From: an uncultured Lactobacillaceae bacterium
GTDB lineage: Bacteria; Bacillota; Bacilli; Lactobacillales; Lactobacillaceae
DNA length: 64,000 nucleotides
NCBI GenBank assembly: GCA_945273735.1
Contig: CALYPJ010000003.1
Location: 47,359 to 111,358 of the forward strand
Direction: 5' to 3'
Part shown: piece after piece, positions 46,971 through 55,300 of the stretch
Layout of the letters: every line of letters starts with the position of its first letter
How positions within the stretch are numbered: the stretch's first letter is position 1
Notes under the pieces: generated by a model
What the model saw: only the letters and a program-made list of their open reading frames with translations
The model's database searches: none
Told to the model about the DNA's origin: nothing
Position numbers and translations under genes: made by a program

Positions 46971-48226
46971 TGAATAAATTTAAAGTAGTTTTAAAAAAAT
47001 CCTTTTTCAATAATATCAAATCTCCAGCTTTTTGGACTTTATTAGCTATGCCTTTGGTTATGTTACTTTTTGGATATTTTATTTTTCAACAAGGCAATGA
47101 TAATTCGCAATCAAAAATTGCGGTAATTTCATCACAACCAAAATTAGCAGAATCATTTAAAAAATTTGAACGTCCTGATACCCTGTATATTTCAAAATAT
47201 TCAACTGAAAGTGCAGCAAAAAAAGCTTTAGTTAAACAAAAAATTGATGGATATTTAAAAATTACACTAGATAACAATCACTTGAAATTTACCCTTTGGA
47301 ATACTAATCAAAGCAATGAAATTAATATTGCAGCGCTTCAAATGGCTATAAATCAAATTAATTTAATACTTCAAACCGAGTCTTTAAAACTTTCTCCATT
47401 AGCTGTACAACAAATTACGACGACACCTAAACTTGATCAGAAAACCAGTATTGTTAAAAACAACCATTTAGTGACTCAAAATCAAAATAAGATAATGACT
47501 AAGGCAACAATAGTAATGGGTATTTCTTTTCTGCTTTTTTTCTTTTTAGTATGTTTTATGTCGCAAATAGCTAATACTATTGGGCGCGAAAAAGGAGAAA
47601 GAGTTATGGAAATTATTTTGTCCAGTACAGAGACTAAATGGCATTTTTTAGGAGAAGTTGGTGGTATCTTTTTAACGATGTTGAGTGTAGTTACAGTTTA
47701 TTTTTTAATTGCAATTGTTGTGGTTTTGAAATTTCATCAAAAAGTTTTTTTTAAAAACATGTTTCCTGGATTAACTTGGCAGCTTTTTCTTAGTCCAGAA
47801 ATTATTTTTACTATTTTATTTGGATTGACTGGTGCTTTTCTTTATCTGGTTTTAGCAGCAACTTTAGGAGCGCTAGTTAATAATGTTGAACAGGTTAGCC
47901 AAGCAATTATTCCTTTAATGATTCCAGCAATGATTTCTTACGTTTTGATGATAGGATCTTTTATTAAAATCACACCTTTCGTAAGAATCTGTGCCTATAT
48001 TCCGCTTATTTCTAATTCATTAATGCCGACTATGTTAGTCATGGGAAAAGCATCTGAATTACAAGCAATAATATCCTATTTAATTTGTTTGGGATTCACG
48101 ATTTTAATGTCGTATTTTTCAATTGGAATGTATCGTTCTAATGTTTTGGTTTATTCTCAAAAAGGGATTTGGTCGGCTTTAAAATCAGCACTAACTTTTC
48201 ATAAAACGATTAAAGTACATAGTTAA
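46970..48226 (+). CDS. ABC-2 type permease (NatB/YhaP type)
   Basis: This 418-residue protein has one N-terminal helix (about 18-38), a large extracytoplasmic domain (about 40-175) and five or six C-terminal helices. The conserved TIGREKGERVMEIILSSTETKWHFLGE stretch lies after the second helix. This is the ABC-2/NatB layout of sodium or drug exporters. The start overlaps the ATPase stop in TAATG. Confidence 0.88.
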   Translation: MNKFKVVLKKSFFNNIKSPAFWTLLAMPLVMLLFGYFIFQQGNDNSQSKIAVISSQPKLAESFKKFERPDTLYISKYSTESAAKKALVKQKIDGYLKITLDNNHLKFTLWNTNQSNEINIAALQMAINQINLILQTESLKLSPLAVQQITTTPKLDQKTSIVKNNHLVTQNQNKIMTKATIVMGISFLLFFFLVCFMSQIANTIGREKGERVMEIILSSTETKWHFLGEVGGIFLTMLSVVTVYFLIAIVVVLKFHQKVFFKNMFPGLTWQLFLSPEIIFTILFGLTGAFLYLVLAATLGALVNNVEQVSQAIIPLMIPAMISYVLMIGSFIKITPFVRICAYIPLISNSLMPTMLVMGKASELQAIISYLICLGFTILMSYFSIGMYRSNVLVYSQKGIWSALKSALTFHKTIKVHS

Positions 48227-48237
48227 TGTAGGGAAAA

Positions 48238-48999
48238 ATGGCAGAAAATAAATATGGTGAATTAACTAAAACCTTATTAAAAATTGGTCAGATAATGATT
48301 GAAAGTGGAGCTGAAACATCAAGAGCTGAAGATACAATGAAGAGAATTGCTATAAAAGCAGGAATTCGTAAATTAGATGTTTATACTACTTTAACTGGAA
48401 TTGTTATTGGGATAAATGAAGTTGATAGAACCGGTGTCGTTCAGATTTATAGACGAGCGACTAATATGGAAAAGGTTGTAGCCATTAATGATTTATCTCG
48501 TCAATTTACTGAAGGTAAAATTACTTTTGATCAACTTAAAGCTGGTGTCCAAAACGTAGATCATTATGTTCCCGATTTTCAGTGGTGGCTCAAAGCAGTA
48601 GCTGCCTTTATTATTAGCGGTGGATTAATGATGTTATTTTCACCTTCAACAGCAAATTGGGAAGATTTTATTCCAGCAGGTTGTATTGGAACAATTGGAT
48701 TTTTAATTTCATTTTTTTTACATCGATTTTATCAAATGCAATTTATTAGTGATTTTGTGGCTTCTATGGTGATTGGCTTTTTGGCAGTAACCGCTTTAAA
48801 GTTACATTTGATTATCAGTTTCCAGGGAGTAATTATCGGTTCAGTAATGCCTTTAGTTCCAGGTATTATTATTATGAATGGTTTAAGAGATATGATTTCT
48901 GGGCACTTATTAGCGGGGTTTGCCCGGAGTATAGAAGCAGTTTTAACCTTTGTATTTATTGGTGCCGGTGTTGGTTTAGTTTTGAGGTTTTTCGGCTAA
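48238..48999 (+). CDS. Threonine/serine exporter ThrE, N-terminal half
   Basis: This 253-residue DUF1212-type protein has a soluble N-terminal part with the conserved MIESGAETSRAEDTM motif, then about five helices. In many Firmicutes ThrE is split, and this gene encodes the larger part. It is coupled to the next gene, with a one-base overlap in the TAATG arrangement. Confidence 0.88.
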   Translation: MAENKYGELTKTLLKIGQIMIESGAETSRAEDTMKRIAIKAGIRKLDVYTTLTGIVIGINEVDRTGVVQIYRRATNMEKVVAINDLSRQFTEGKITFDQLKAGVQNVDHYVPDFQWWLKAVAAFIISGGLMMLFSPSTANWEDFIPAGCIGTIGFLISFFLHRFYQMQFISDFVASMVIGFLAVTALKLHLIISFQGVIIGSVMPLVPGIIIMNGLRDMISGHLLAGFARSIEAVLTFVFIGAGVGLVLRFFG

Positions 49000-49445
49000 T
49001 GAAATTGTTTATAATTAATGTAGTTTTGAGTTACCTAGGTAGTTTGAGTTTTGGAATTATAAATAATGTACCTCACCGTTTACTGAATTGTGCAGGAATT
49101 ACCGGTATTTTTGGGTGGTTAGTTTATTTGGCATGTAAAGGAATGCACTTAGGTAGTTTTGTTTCAAATTTTATGGGATCGCTTGTTATTGGTCTTTTAA
49201 GTTATGTTTTTGCTCGATATAAAAAAGTTCCAATTTTAAATTTTAACGTTTCTGCTTTAATTTGTCTGGTTCCGGGAGCTTTATTTTATGAAGGAATTTA
49301 TGATACAGTTTTTAAAGGTGTTGCTGTAGGAATGAATATTGTTGTTAAAGTGATGATTGTAATTTTAGCTTTAGCGGTTGGTACAATGTTAAGCCAATTA
49401 ATTGATGAGGCATTAAAACGGTTAGGAAAAAAAATTAAGTCTTGA
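48999..49445 (+). CDS. Threonine/serine exporter, C-terminal half (ThrE_2)
   Basis: This 148-residue protein of about four or five helices matches the DUF3815/ThrE_2 family, partner of the preceding gene. It has the conserved VPGALFYEGIYD segment near residue 90. The -35 box of the RNA promoter downstream overlaps its stop codon. Confidence 0.87.
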   Translation: MKLFIINVVLSYLGSLSFGIINNVPHRLLNCAGITGIFGWLVYLACKGMHLGSFVSNFMGSLVIGLLSYVFARYKKVPILNFNVSALICLVPGALFYEGIYDTVFKGVAVGMNIVVKVMIVILALAVGTMLSQLIDEALKRLGKKIKS

Positions 49446-49469
49446 TTTCAAATAGTTTTCTGATAAAAT
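49442..49469 (+). promoter_or_regulatory. Promoter of structured RNA
   Basis: TTGATT (49442-49447) and an extended -10, TGATAAAAT (box 49464-49469), are spaced by 16 bases. Transcription should start at about 49475. Confidence 0.6.
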
Positions 49470-49474
49470 GAGAC

Positions 49475-49620
49475 CTGTGCGATGAGTCGATAGGATCTGT
49501 ATGGATCTTTCAGCAGGTTGCTTGATATCCTCGGGAAGAGGGAGCAAGGATTTGAAATCTCCTTAACTAAAATAGTTAAGGCCTGCAATTAGTTCAAACC
49601 TTGGGTTTGAACTTTTTTTT
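49475..49620 (+). ncRNA. Structured RNA of about 146 nt, family not identified
   Basis: The stretch between thrE and the next operon is clearly richer in G+C than its surroundings and folds well. ACCTG (49473-49477) pairs with 49514-49518 around a small GGATC/GATCT stem. TTGCT (49518-49522) pairs with AGCAA (49543-49547), enclosing a CCTC/GAGG hairpin with a GGGAA loop. CCTTAACT pairs with AGTTAAGG, and a terminator of 10 bp plus T8 ends it. It could be a free small RNA or a leader of the downstream operon, which starts 38 bases later. I could not match it to 6S, SRP, RNase P, tmRNA or a known riboswitch. Confidence 0.6.
49591..49620 (+). terminator. Terminator of structured RNA
   Basis: AGTTCAAACC pairs with GGTTTGAACT over a 3-nt loop and is followed by seven or eight T. 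Read-through would enter the unknown operon. Confidence 0.92.
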
Positions 49621-49658
49621 TAGAAAAACCAAGTTTATAGTTATTGAGGTAAGAACAT

Positions 49659-50123
49659 TTGAAAATTTTAGTTGCAAAAGCTAGTAAATTAATTGAAGAT
49701 GGCGACTTTAATTTAGTGCAACATGATTTTTTGTGGCAAGAGTTTGAAGATCAATTTGAAAATCTTATTAAGAAATCTATAGTAATTTTAAAAGATAATT
49801 TTGAAAAAAATCAATTAGCACTTGTGGAGAATCAAATAACTGATTTAGATAATCTAAAAGTAAATCTCTTTACAAATATAATTAATTTGCCATATTCATA
49901 TGCCAAAAAATACGTTGACTTTTTTGAGGATGGGGCTGAAGCTTCTATAAAATTTTATTTTTCTGTAGCTTCACCTTATATTAATAAATCTAAACTATGG
50001 ATTGAGAAAATTGATGAAAAAACTGCTAATTGGCAAAAAATTTTAGACCTTTTGTCGCAAGCTCACCAAAATATGATGGAAAAACAGGAAAAATTGGCTG
50101 ATGAAAAAAGTATTAAAGAATAG
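49659..50123 (+). CDS. Unknown helical cytosolic protein, first gene of three-gene operon
   Basis: This 154-residue, charged, mainly helical protein has no signal peptide and no motif I recognise. It starts at TTG 49659 with GAGGTAAG upstream. The sequence is rich in Lys, Glu, Asp and Asn, with many heptad-like Leu/Ile positions, so it may bind a partner by coiled coils. Its end overlaps the next gene by 23 bases, so coupled expression is likely. Confidence 0.65.
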   Translation: MKILVAKASKLIEDGDFNLVQHDFLWQEFEDQFENLIKKSIVILKDNFEKNQLALVENQITDLDNLKVNLFTNIINLPYSYAKKYVDFFEDGAEASIKFYFSVASPYINKSKLWIEKIDEKTANWQKILDLLSQAHQNMMEKQEKLADEKSIKE

Positions 50124-51072
50124 TTTAGTCGGTGGTGTAATTTTTTTAATTGCCTTGGTTGCTTTTTGTGGTTCTTATCTTGTATCTTCTAAGCTAAAAG
50201 TTCATCGAGATGCTAAGCGAATTCAAAATATGTATTCTTTATTTATGGATAAAGGTAAATTACATACTGAAAGACATGCTTATACATATTTAACGAAAGT
50301 TGGTAAGCAGAGATTAAACAATGATCTTTCATTTAATCAAAAAAAATTACCAGCTGATACTTTAACTGCTTTTTCTGAGGAAAATTTAGTTTTAGTTCCT
50401 TATCATTATCAAGGAACGGTTAAGCTACCTAAAAATCCTCAAAAAGGTAAAAGACTATATTTTAAAGTTCCCTTTCCTGTTACTGTAAGTTCTAATTTAA
50501 TTATGACAGTTTATTATAATGGAAAAGCTGTTGATTATGATTCTACTAATGTATTAGTAAAAAATAAGAAAAATAAAAATTATTGCTATATTTATTTAGG
50601 AGAGAGCACTGATGAAGAAGGTAAATTAATCAAAGATTTACAAGAAATTCATAAACAAGCAGGACAGATGGTAAATTTTGAAATTAATAATGTAGAACAA
50701 ATTAGTGAAATACCACACCGACGCGAACTATTAAAACACCCTAATTTATTTTATTCGGCTACTGAATTATTAAATAAGCCAGAAATTTCTTTAACAGTTG
50801 GTTATCATGTTAAACATCCTAAATTTAAAGTAATGCTACGTAATTTTGATAGTGATAATTTAAAAGTAAAAATTGTTGACAACAAAATTAATAATTATGA
50901 AAGAAAAATAAAATTAAGATTAGAACCTCAAGGGGAACTTTTATCTAGTATACAAAATAACTTAAAGCATAATTATCAAGTAAACTTGTTATATAATGGG
51001 TTAGTAATAAAAAATAAATATTATATAACCAATAATTTGGCGGCGTTATCGAACTATAATCATGGAAAATAA
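50101..51072 (+). CDS. Unknown membrane-anchored extracytoplasmic protein
   Basis: This 323-residue protein has one N-terminal helix (about 10-30) and an outward domain with many beta-type stretches (LTAFSEENLVLVPYHYQGTV, PFPVTVSSNLIMTVYYNGK). No known motif was found. The overlap with the previous and next genes marks one operon. The zinc-ribbon protein partner suggests a membrane complex resembling those with TcaA-like or zinc-ribbon sensors. This is inference only. Confidence 0.65.
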   Translation: MKKVLKNSLVGGVIFLIALVAFCGSYLVSSKLKVHRDAKRIQNMYSLFMDKGKLHTERHAYTYLTKVGKQRLNNDLSFNQKKLPADTLTAFSEENLVLVPYHYQGTVKLPKNPQKGKRLYFKVPFPVTVSSNLIMTVYYNGKAVDYDSTNVLVKNKKNKNYCYIYLGESTDEEGKLIKDLQEIHKQAGQMVNFEINNVEQISEIPHRRELLKHPNLFYSATELLNKPEISLTVGYHVKHPKFKVMLRNFDSDNLKVKIVDNKINNYERKIKLRLEPQGELLSSIQNNLKHNYQVNLLYNGLVIKNKYYITNNLAALSNYNHGK

Positions 51073-52366
51073 CAAGAAAAAATTAAAAAAGCAGTGCCCA
51101 ATTTGTGGCATAATTCTGGATGCTTCTGTAGATTATTGCCCTAATTGTGATTCTTATGTGGGTGATGTATCTCTATTACAGGAAAAACCGGTTGATAATT
51201 TAACTGGTAAAAATTTAGATGCGGTTAGTCAAGAAAATACTAATCATATTAGAAACGATTTTGAAAAACTTGATACGATTATTAACGAAAATAAAAAAGA
51301 TCAGAGTAAAATTACTTTAGATCAGTTAAAAAAAATTTTATCAGCTAATGGTGAAAAAATTACTAGCGATGATCTTGACGCTACTAATAATGATTTACAA
51401 TTTAATCAATCAAAATCATCAATTACTCCATTAGCTAATGATAAAATCAAATCTGAATCTTTGAATAAATCGGTTCCTAAACGTGGACATCATGGCTTTT
51501 TATTTAAAGAACATAAAGAGAAAACTTCAATATCTAATAAAAATAATCATCAAGTATCGAGTAATTCTAAAGTATCAAAATCTATTTCCTCTAAAACCGT
51601 ATCAAAAACAAATAATGCAGATAAAGATGTTATTTATGCATCTCAACAATCTCAAATAAGAAGTTCAAATAAACTAAATTTAAATCCAGACCAGAAAAAA
51701 ACAAATAATGAGAATTCATCTCCACCTTTTTTTGGTAAATTAGGGGAATTTGTACTTAATTCATTCAAACATCCGTCAAAGAAAGTTAGAGAAAATTTGG
51801 GTTTTAGTTGGATATTTGTTTTTGGTTTAGAAATTGTATTAATTGTGTTTTCAGTACAATTGATCTATAACAGTGGTTTTCAAATGGTTCATTCTCAACA
51901 AAATCCTCAATTGGGAAAAGCAATAATGTTGGCTTTAACTATCGGCAAAAAATATACTATTTTATGGCCATTGCTATGTATTTTAGGGATTTACTTTGTA
52001 AGCATTATTAGTGGATTATTTGTAAATAAATTTTTAATTAGAGCACAATCTTTTTCAGTTAATTGCTTCTTGAATCAAGTAGCCCGTTGGTCTATAGCAA
52101 TATTACCATTGAGTATTTTAGTATTTATTTATTCATTATTTAATAATCCTTTGGTAACAAAAATTAGTTTAGTAATTATAACTTTAATTCCAGAGCTTTT
52201 AGTATTAGCGGTAGTTTTATATATAATCCAATTAAGAGGAAATTTAGTTTGTGATCGAATCTATTTAATTTTAGGTTATAATATTTTTACTATAGTTATT
52301 GACTATGGATTATTATATCCATATTTGATTAATTTTGTTCAAGCTTTTAATTCGTTGATTTTTTAA
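51062..52366 (+). CDS. Zinc-ribbon membrane protein, unknown
   Basis: This 434-residue protein opens with a zinc ribbon CPICGIIL...YCPNC (residues 12-30). A long Ser/Asn/Lys-rich disordered linker follows (about 40-230), then a C-terminal membrane region of about five helices (about 250-425). The architecture matches zinc-ribbon integral membrane proteins of lactobacilli, of unknown role. It is the third operon gene, closed by a terminator. Confidence 0.72.
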   Translation: MENNKKKLKKQCPICGIILDASVDYCPNCDSYVGDVSLLQEKPVDNLTGKNLDAVSQENTNHIRNDFEKLDTIINENKKDQSKITLDQLKKILSANGEKITSDDLDATNNDLQFNQSKSSITPLANDKIKSESLNKSVPKRGHHGFLFKEHKEKTSISNKNNHQVSSNSKVSKSISSKTVSKTNNADKDVIYASQQSQIRSSNKLNLNPDQKKTNNENSSPPFFGKLGEFVLNSFKHPSKKVRENLGFSWIFVFGLEIVLIVFSVQLIYNSGFQMVHSQQNPQLGKAIMLALTIGKKYTILWPLLCILGIYFVSIISGLFVNKFLIRAQSFSVNCFLNQVARWSIAILPLSILVFIYSLFNNPLVTKISLVIITLIPELLVLAVVLYIIQLRGNLVCDRIYLILGYNIFTIVIDYGLLYPYLINFVQAFNSLIF

Positions 52367-52375
52367 TTCAGAAAT

Positions 52376-52410
52376 AAAAAACTAACCATTTAAAAATGGT
52401 TAGTTTTTTT
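52376..52410. terminator. Terminator after zinc-ribbon operon
   Basis: ACTAACCATTT pairs with AAATGGTTAGT, with an A-run before and T7 after. On the minus strand it may also end the tRNA transcript. Confidence 0.9.
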
Positions 52411-52452
52411 GCTCGATCTTATTTCAAGTTTTATAATTAAATAGTTAACTGA

Positions 52453-52525
52453 TGCCGTTTAGCAGATTCGAACTGCTGACCCCCACCTTACCACGGTGGT
52501 GCTCTACCTGCTGAGCTAAAGCGGC
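52453..52525 (-). tRNA. tRNA-Thr(GGT)
   Basis: The complement folds as a 73-nt cloverleaf without encoded CCA. D arm is GCTC/GAGC, anticodon stem CCACC/GGTGG with loop GTGGTAA, and T arm AGCAG-TTCGAAT-CTGCT. Anticodon GGT reads ACC/ACU. The acceptor stem GCCGCTT/AAACGGC has a C-A mismatch at the fifth pair, which is unusual for a working tRNA. Otherwise all conserved positions look normal. Confidence 0.9.
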
Positions 52526-52579
52526 AATGAATCTAATTTATCAAAAACTGACTTTACTGTCAATCGGAAAAGAGGAAAA

Positions 52580-53587
52580 ATGGTAAAAATTGCATTAACG
52601 GGAGATCGTCCCACAGGTAAACTTCATTTAGGACACTATGTAGGATCGTTAAAACAGAGAATTAACTTGCAACATGAAGTTGATCGTAATTTAGTAATGA
52701 TCGCAGATATGCAAGCTTTAACTGATAATGCGAAAAATCCGGAAAAAATTCGTAATAGCATAATGAACGTAGCTCTAGATTATTTATCAGTAGGTATTGA
52801 TCCAAATATGTCTACGATTTTTATTCAATCTCAAATACCGGCTTTAAATGAATTAACAATGATTTACCTTAATTTGGTGACTGTTGCTCGACTGGAACGT
52901 AATCCAACCGTTAAAAGTGAAATAAAACAGAAAAAATTTGATCAAAGTGTACCAGCTGGATTCTTAATTTATCCTGTCTCAGAAGCGGCAGATATTACAG
53001 CTTTTAAAGCTAATTATGTTCCTGCAGGTGATGATCAAGAGCCAATGATTGAACAAACACGAGAAATTGTTCGAACTTTTAATCATACCTATCGAAAAGA
53101 TGTTTTAGTAGAACCTAAAGGTATCTTTCCCCCTAAAGGGCAAGGGCGTATTCCTGGAATTGATGGTAGTGCTAAAATGAGTAAATCTTTGGGGAACGCG
53201 ATTTATTTGACAGATAGTGCTGATGAAGTTCAAAGAAAAGTAATGTCAATGTATACAGATCCTAAGCATGTCCATATAGACGATCCAGGGTCTATTGAAG
53301 GTAATGTGGTATTTACTTATTTGAATATTTTTGATTCAGATGTTGAACAAGTTGCTAAATTAGAAACTCAATACCAAAAAGGTGGTTTGGGTGATGTCAA
53401 AATAAAAAAGCGTTTAATAGAGGTATTAAATAGTTTTTTAGATCCTATTCGCCAAAAACGAGCGGACTATGCTAAAAATATTGACTATGTTGAACATGTT
53501 CTTCAAGATGGTGGTAAAAAAGCTAATGAATTAGCTAATAAAACTTTAAAAGAGATGCGAGATGCAATGGGTATTAATTACTTTTAA
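52580..53587 (+). CDS. trpS: Tryptophanyl-tRNA synthetase
   Basis: This 335-residue class I enzyme charges tRNA-Trp. HIGH-type motif GKLHLGHYVGS (residues 13-23) and KMSKS motif GSAKMSKSLGN (around 197) are intact. GAGGAAAA precedes the ATG. The upstream gap is only 54 bases to the divergent tRNA, so there is no room for a T-box leader, and none is visible. Confidence 0.96.
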   Translation: MVKIALTGDRPTGKLHLGHYVGSLKQRINLQHEVDRNLVMIADMQALTDNAKNPEKIRNSIMNVALDYLSVGIDPNMSTIFIQSQIPALNELTMIYLNLVTVARLERNPTVKSEIKQKKFDQSVPAGFLIYPVSEAADITAFKANYVPAGDDQEPMIEQTREIVRTFNHTYRKDVLVEPKGIFPPKGQGRIPGIDGSAKMSKSLGNAIYLTDSADEVQRKVMSMYTDPKHVHIDDPGSIEGNVVFTYLNIFDSDVEQVAKLETQYQKGGLGDVKIKKRLIEVLNSFLDPIRQKRADYAKNIDYVEHVLQDGGKKANELANKTLKEMRDAMGINYF

Positions 53588-53639
53588 AGTAAAATTTAGA
53601 GAATTGTTAAGATCAACTGATATTGAATGAGGAAAAAAG

Positions 53640-54554
53640 ATGTTGTGGGCTAAAATTCAAGTTATTACTACAAATGAAGCAATTGAAGCTGTTAGTGTGA
53701 TCTTAGAAAAATTTGGAGGAAAAGGGGTTGAAATTGATGATCAAACTTCTAGTAATCTTCAAAGTATAAAAGAAAATGTTAATAATATTGCTCCTAATGC
53801 GTGTTCTGTAACTACCTGGATTCCAGAAAATCCTGATTTAGACATTGAAAAAATTAAGCATGAAATAAATAATTTAACTCAATATGGATTAAATCCGGGG
53901 AAAGTTAAAATTTATTTATCATTAGAGGATGATGTTGATTGGAATCAAGAATGGAAAAAACATTATTCTCCGATAAATGTAACTCATGATTTGGTTATTA
54001 TTCCATCTTGGCAGAAAGAAAAATATCAAAAAGATCCTCGAATAAAGATTTATATTAATCCTGGCATGGCCTTTGGTACTGGGGATCACCCGACTACAAT
54101 CTTAACTTTACAAGCATTGTTAATGACTTTTCAAAAGGGAGATCAAGTTTTTGACATAGGTAGTGGTAGTGGTATTTTATCGATAGCGGCGGCAAAAATT
54201 GGAGCAAGAGAAGTTCAAGCTAGTGATGTTGATGAATCTACATTAGAAAATGCGGAGGAAAATTTACGTTTAAATCAAGTGGAGGGTGAGGTTGTTTTAT
54301 CTATTGGTGATCTTTTAAATAATCAAAAGCAAAAAGCCGATTTAATTGTTGCTAATATTTTAGCAGAGGTACATTTTAAATTGATTCCTCAATTAAAAGC
54401 TCATTTAAACCCTCAGGGTCGAGTTATTTTAGGAGGAATTATTAATGATAAACTGGCGTCTGTTATTGAAATTTTACAAGATAATAATTTTGTAGTTAAA
54501 GAGAAATTAATGATGAAAGAATGGGTTACTTTAATTGTGGAGCCAGTTAGTTAA
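53640..54554 (+). CDS. prmA: Ribosomal protein L11 methyltransferase
   Basis: This 304-residue SAM-dependent enzyme trimethylates ribosomal protein L11. The SAM-binding motif FDIGSGSGILSIAAAKIGA and the catalytic-region VANILAEV are present, together with the substrate-recognition part GMAFGTGDHPTT. Its stop overlaps the initiation codon of the broken rsmE. prmA-rsmE-relA is the usual order in lactobacilli. Confidence 0.93.
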   Translation: MLWAKIQVITTNEAIEAVSVILEKFGGKGVEIDDQTSSNLQSIKENVNNIAPNACSVTTWIPENPDLDIEKIKHEINNLTQYGLNPGKVKIYLSLEDDVDWNQEWKKHYSPINVTHDLVIIPSWQKEKYQKDPRIKIYINPGMAFGTGDHPTTILTLQALLMTFQKGDQVFDIGSGSGILSIAAAKIGAREVQASDVDESTLENAEENLRLNQVEGEVVLSIGDLLNNQKQKADLIVANILAEVHFKLIPQLKAHLNPQGRVILGGIINDKLASVIEILQDNNFVVKEKLMMKEWVTLIVEPVS

Positions 54555-55227
54555 TGCAAAGAATTTTTAATAAAAATATCAATTACCTTTAAAATCTTAT
54601 GTTTAACTTCAGGTAATTTTATCGAAATTGTTGATTTAAATGGAGAAATAGGACTTTATCAGTTATCTAAGATCAATTTGGTATCAAAAACTATTGAAGC
54701 TATTTTTTCAAAAAAATTCAAAGAAATGAACTACCAATAATTGTTACTTTGATCTTTGCTTTAACCAAAGGCAAAAAAATTGAGGAGACGGTAGAAAAAG
54801 GTACAGAATTTGGAGCTACTAATTTTATTTTTTATTCTTTTCAATATTCACCCACTAGATTTTTAAATTCTTGGGTTCAAAAAAAGAGGAGCTTTTAAAT
54901 AAAATTGCTATTAGTGCAGCAAGCAGTCTCACCGTACAGTTATTCCTAAAGTCCACATTAAAGCTTATTTACCATTCAATAAGCCTAAAAATAAACCTAA
55001 GTTTTTGGGTTATAAAAAACAAGATGCTTCCGAATCAACTTTAAAATTGGCGCTAGCAAAATTAAAATTTCAAATTGAAGGCTGTGCTTTTGGTTCGCAA
55101 GGAGGTTGGACACCATTAGAAGTATAGGATTATCAACGCAATGGTTTTTCATTAGGAAATTGAATTTTAAGAGCTGAAAATGCCCCTTATTTTTTTAAGT
55201 GTACTGTCATTTTATTTTGAAATGTAA
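54554..55227 (+). pseudogene. rsmE: Broken rsmE (16S rRNA m3U1498 methyltransferase)
   Basis: The start (MQRIF) overlaps the prmA stop, but stops and frameshifts interrupt it many times. In protein order, fragments read FIEIVDLNGEIGLYQLSKIN, FALTKGKKIEETVEKGTEFG, QSHRTVIPKVHIKAYLPF, FGSQGGWTPLEV (normally FGPEGGxxxxE) and ILRAENAPYFF (normally RILRTETAP). The final frame ends SFYFEM and a stop at 55227. Order, spacing and context between prmA and relA all identify RsmE. Both knot motifs carry substitutions or stops, so activity must be lost. Confidence 0.85.
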
Positions 55228-55249
55228 ACTTAATTGGAAAAATATACGC

Positions 55250-55255
55250 TATAAT
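55250..55255 (+). promoter_or_regulatory. Likely -10 box of relA promoter
   Basis: TATAAT lies 46 bases before the relA start, just after the rsmE pseudogene. No good -35 hexamer is found at the right distance (TTAATT is closest), so this is a partial assignment. Confidence 0.35.
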
Positions 55256-55300
55256 GTATAGAAATACTGGATAAAAACTTGCAATTGGGGATTAATAATT

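Noticed and set aside
49475..49620. 6S RNA, SRP RNA or RNase P RNA
   Set aside because: The conserved SRP apical sequence, RNase P motifs and a 6S-type paired 5'/3' end could not be found. GATTTCAAAT and ATTTGAAATC could close a large stem, but the first arm overlaps the promoter and would not be transcribed.
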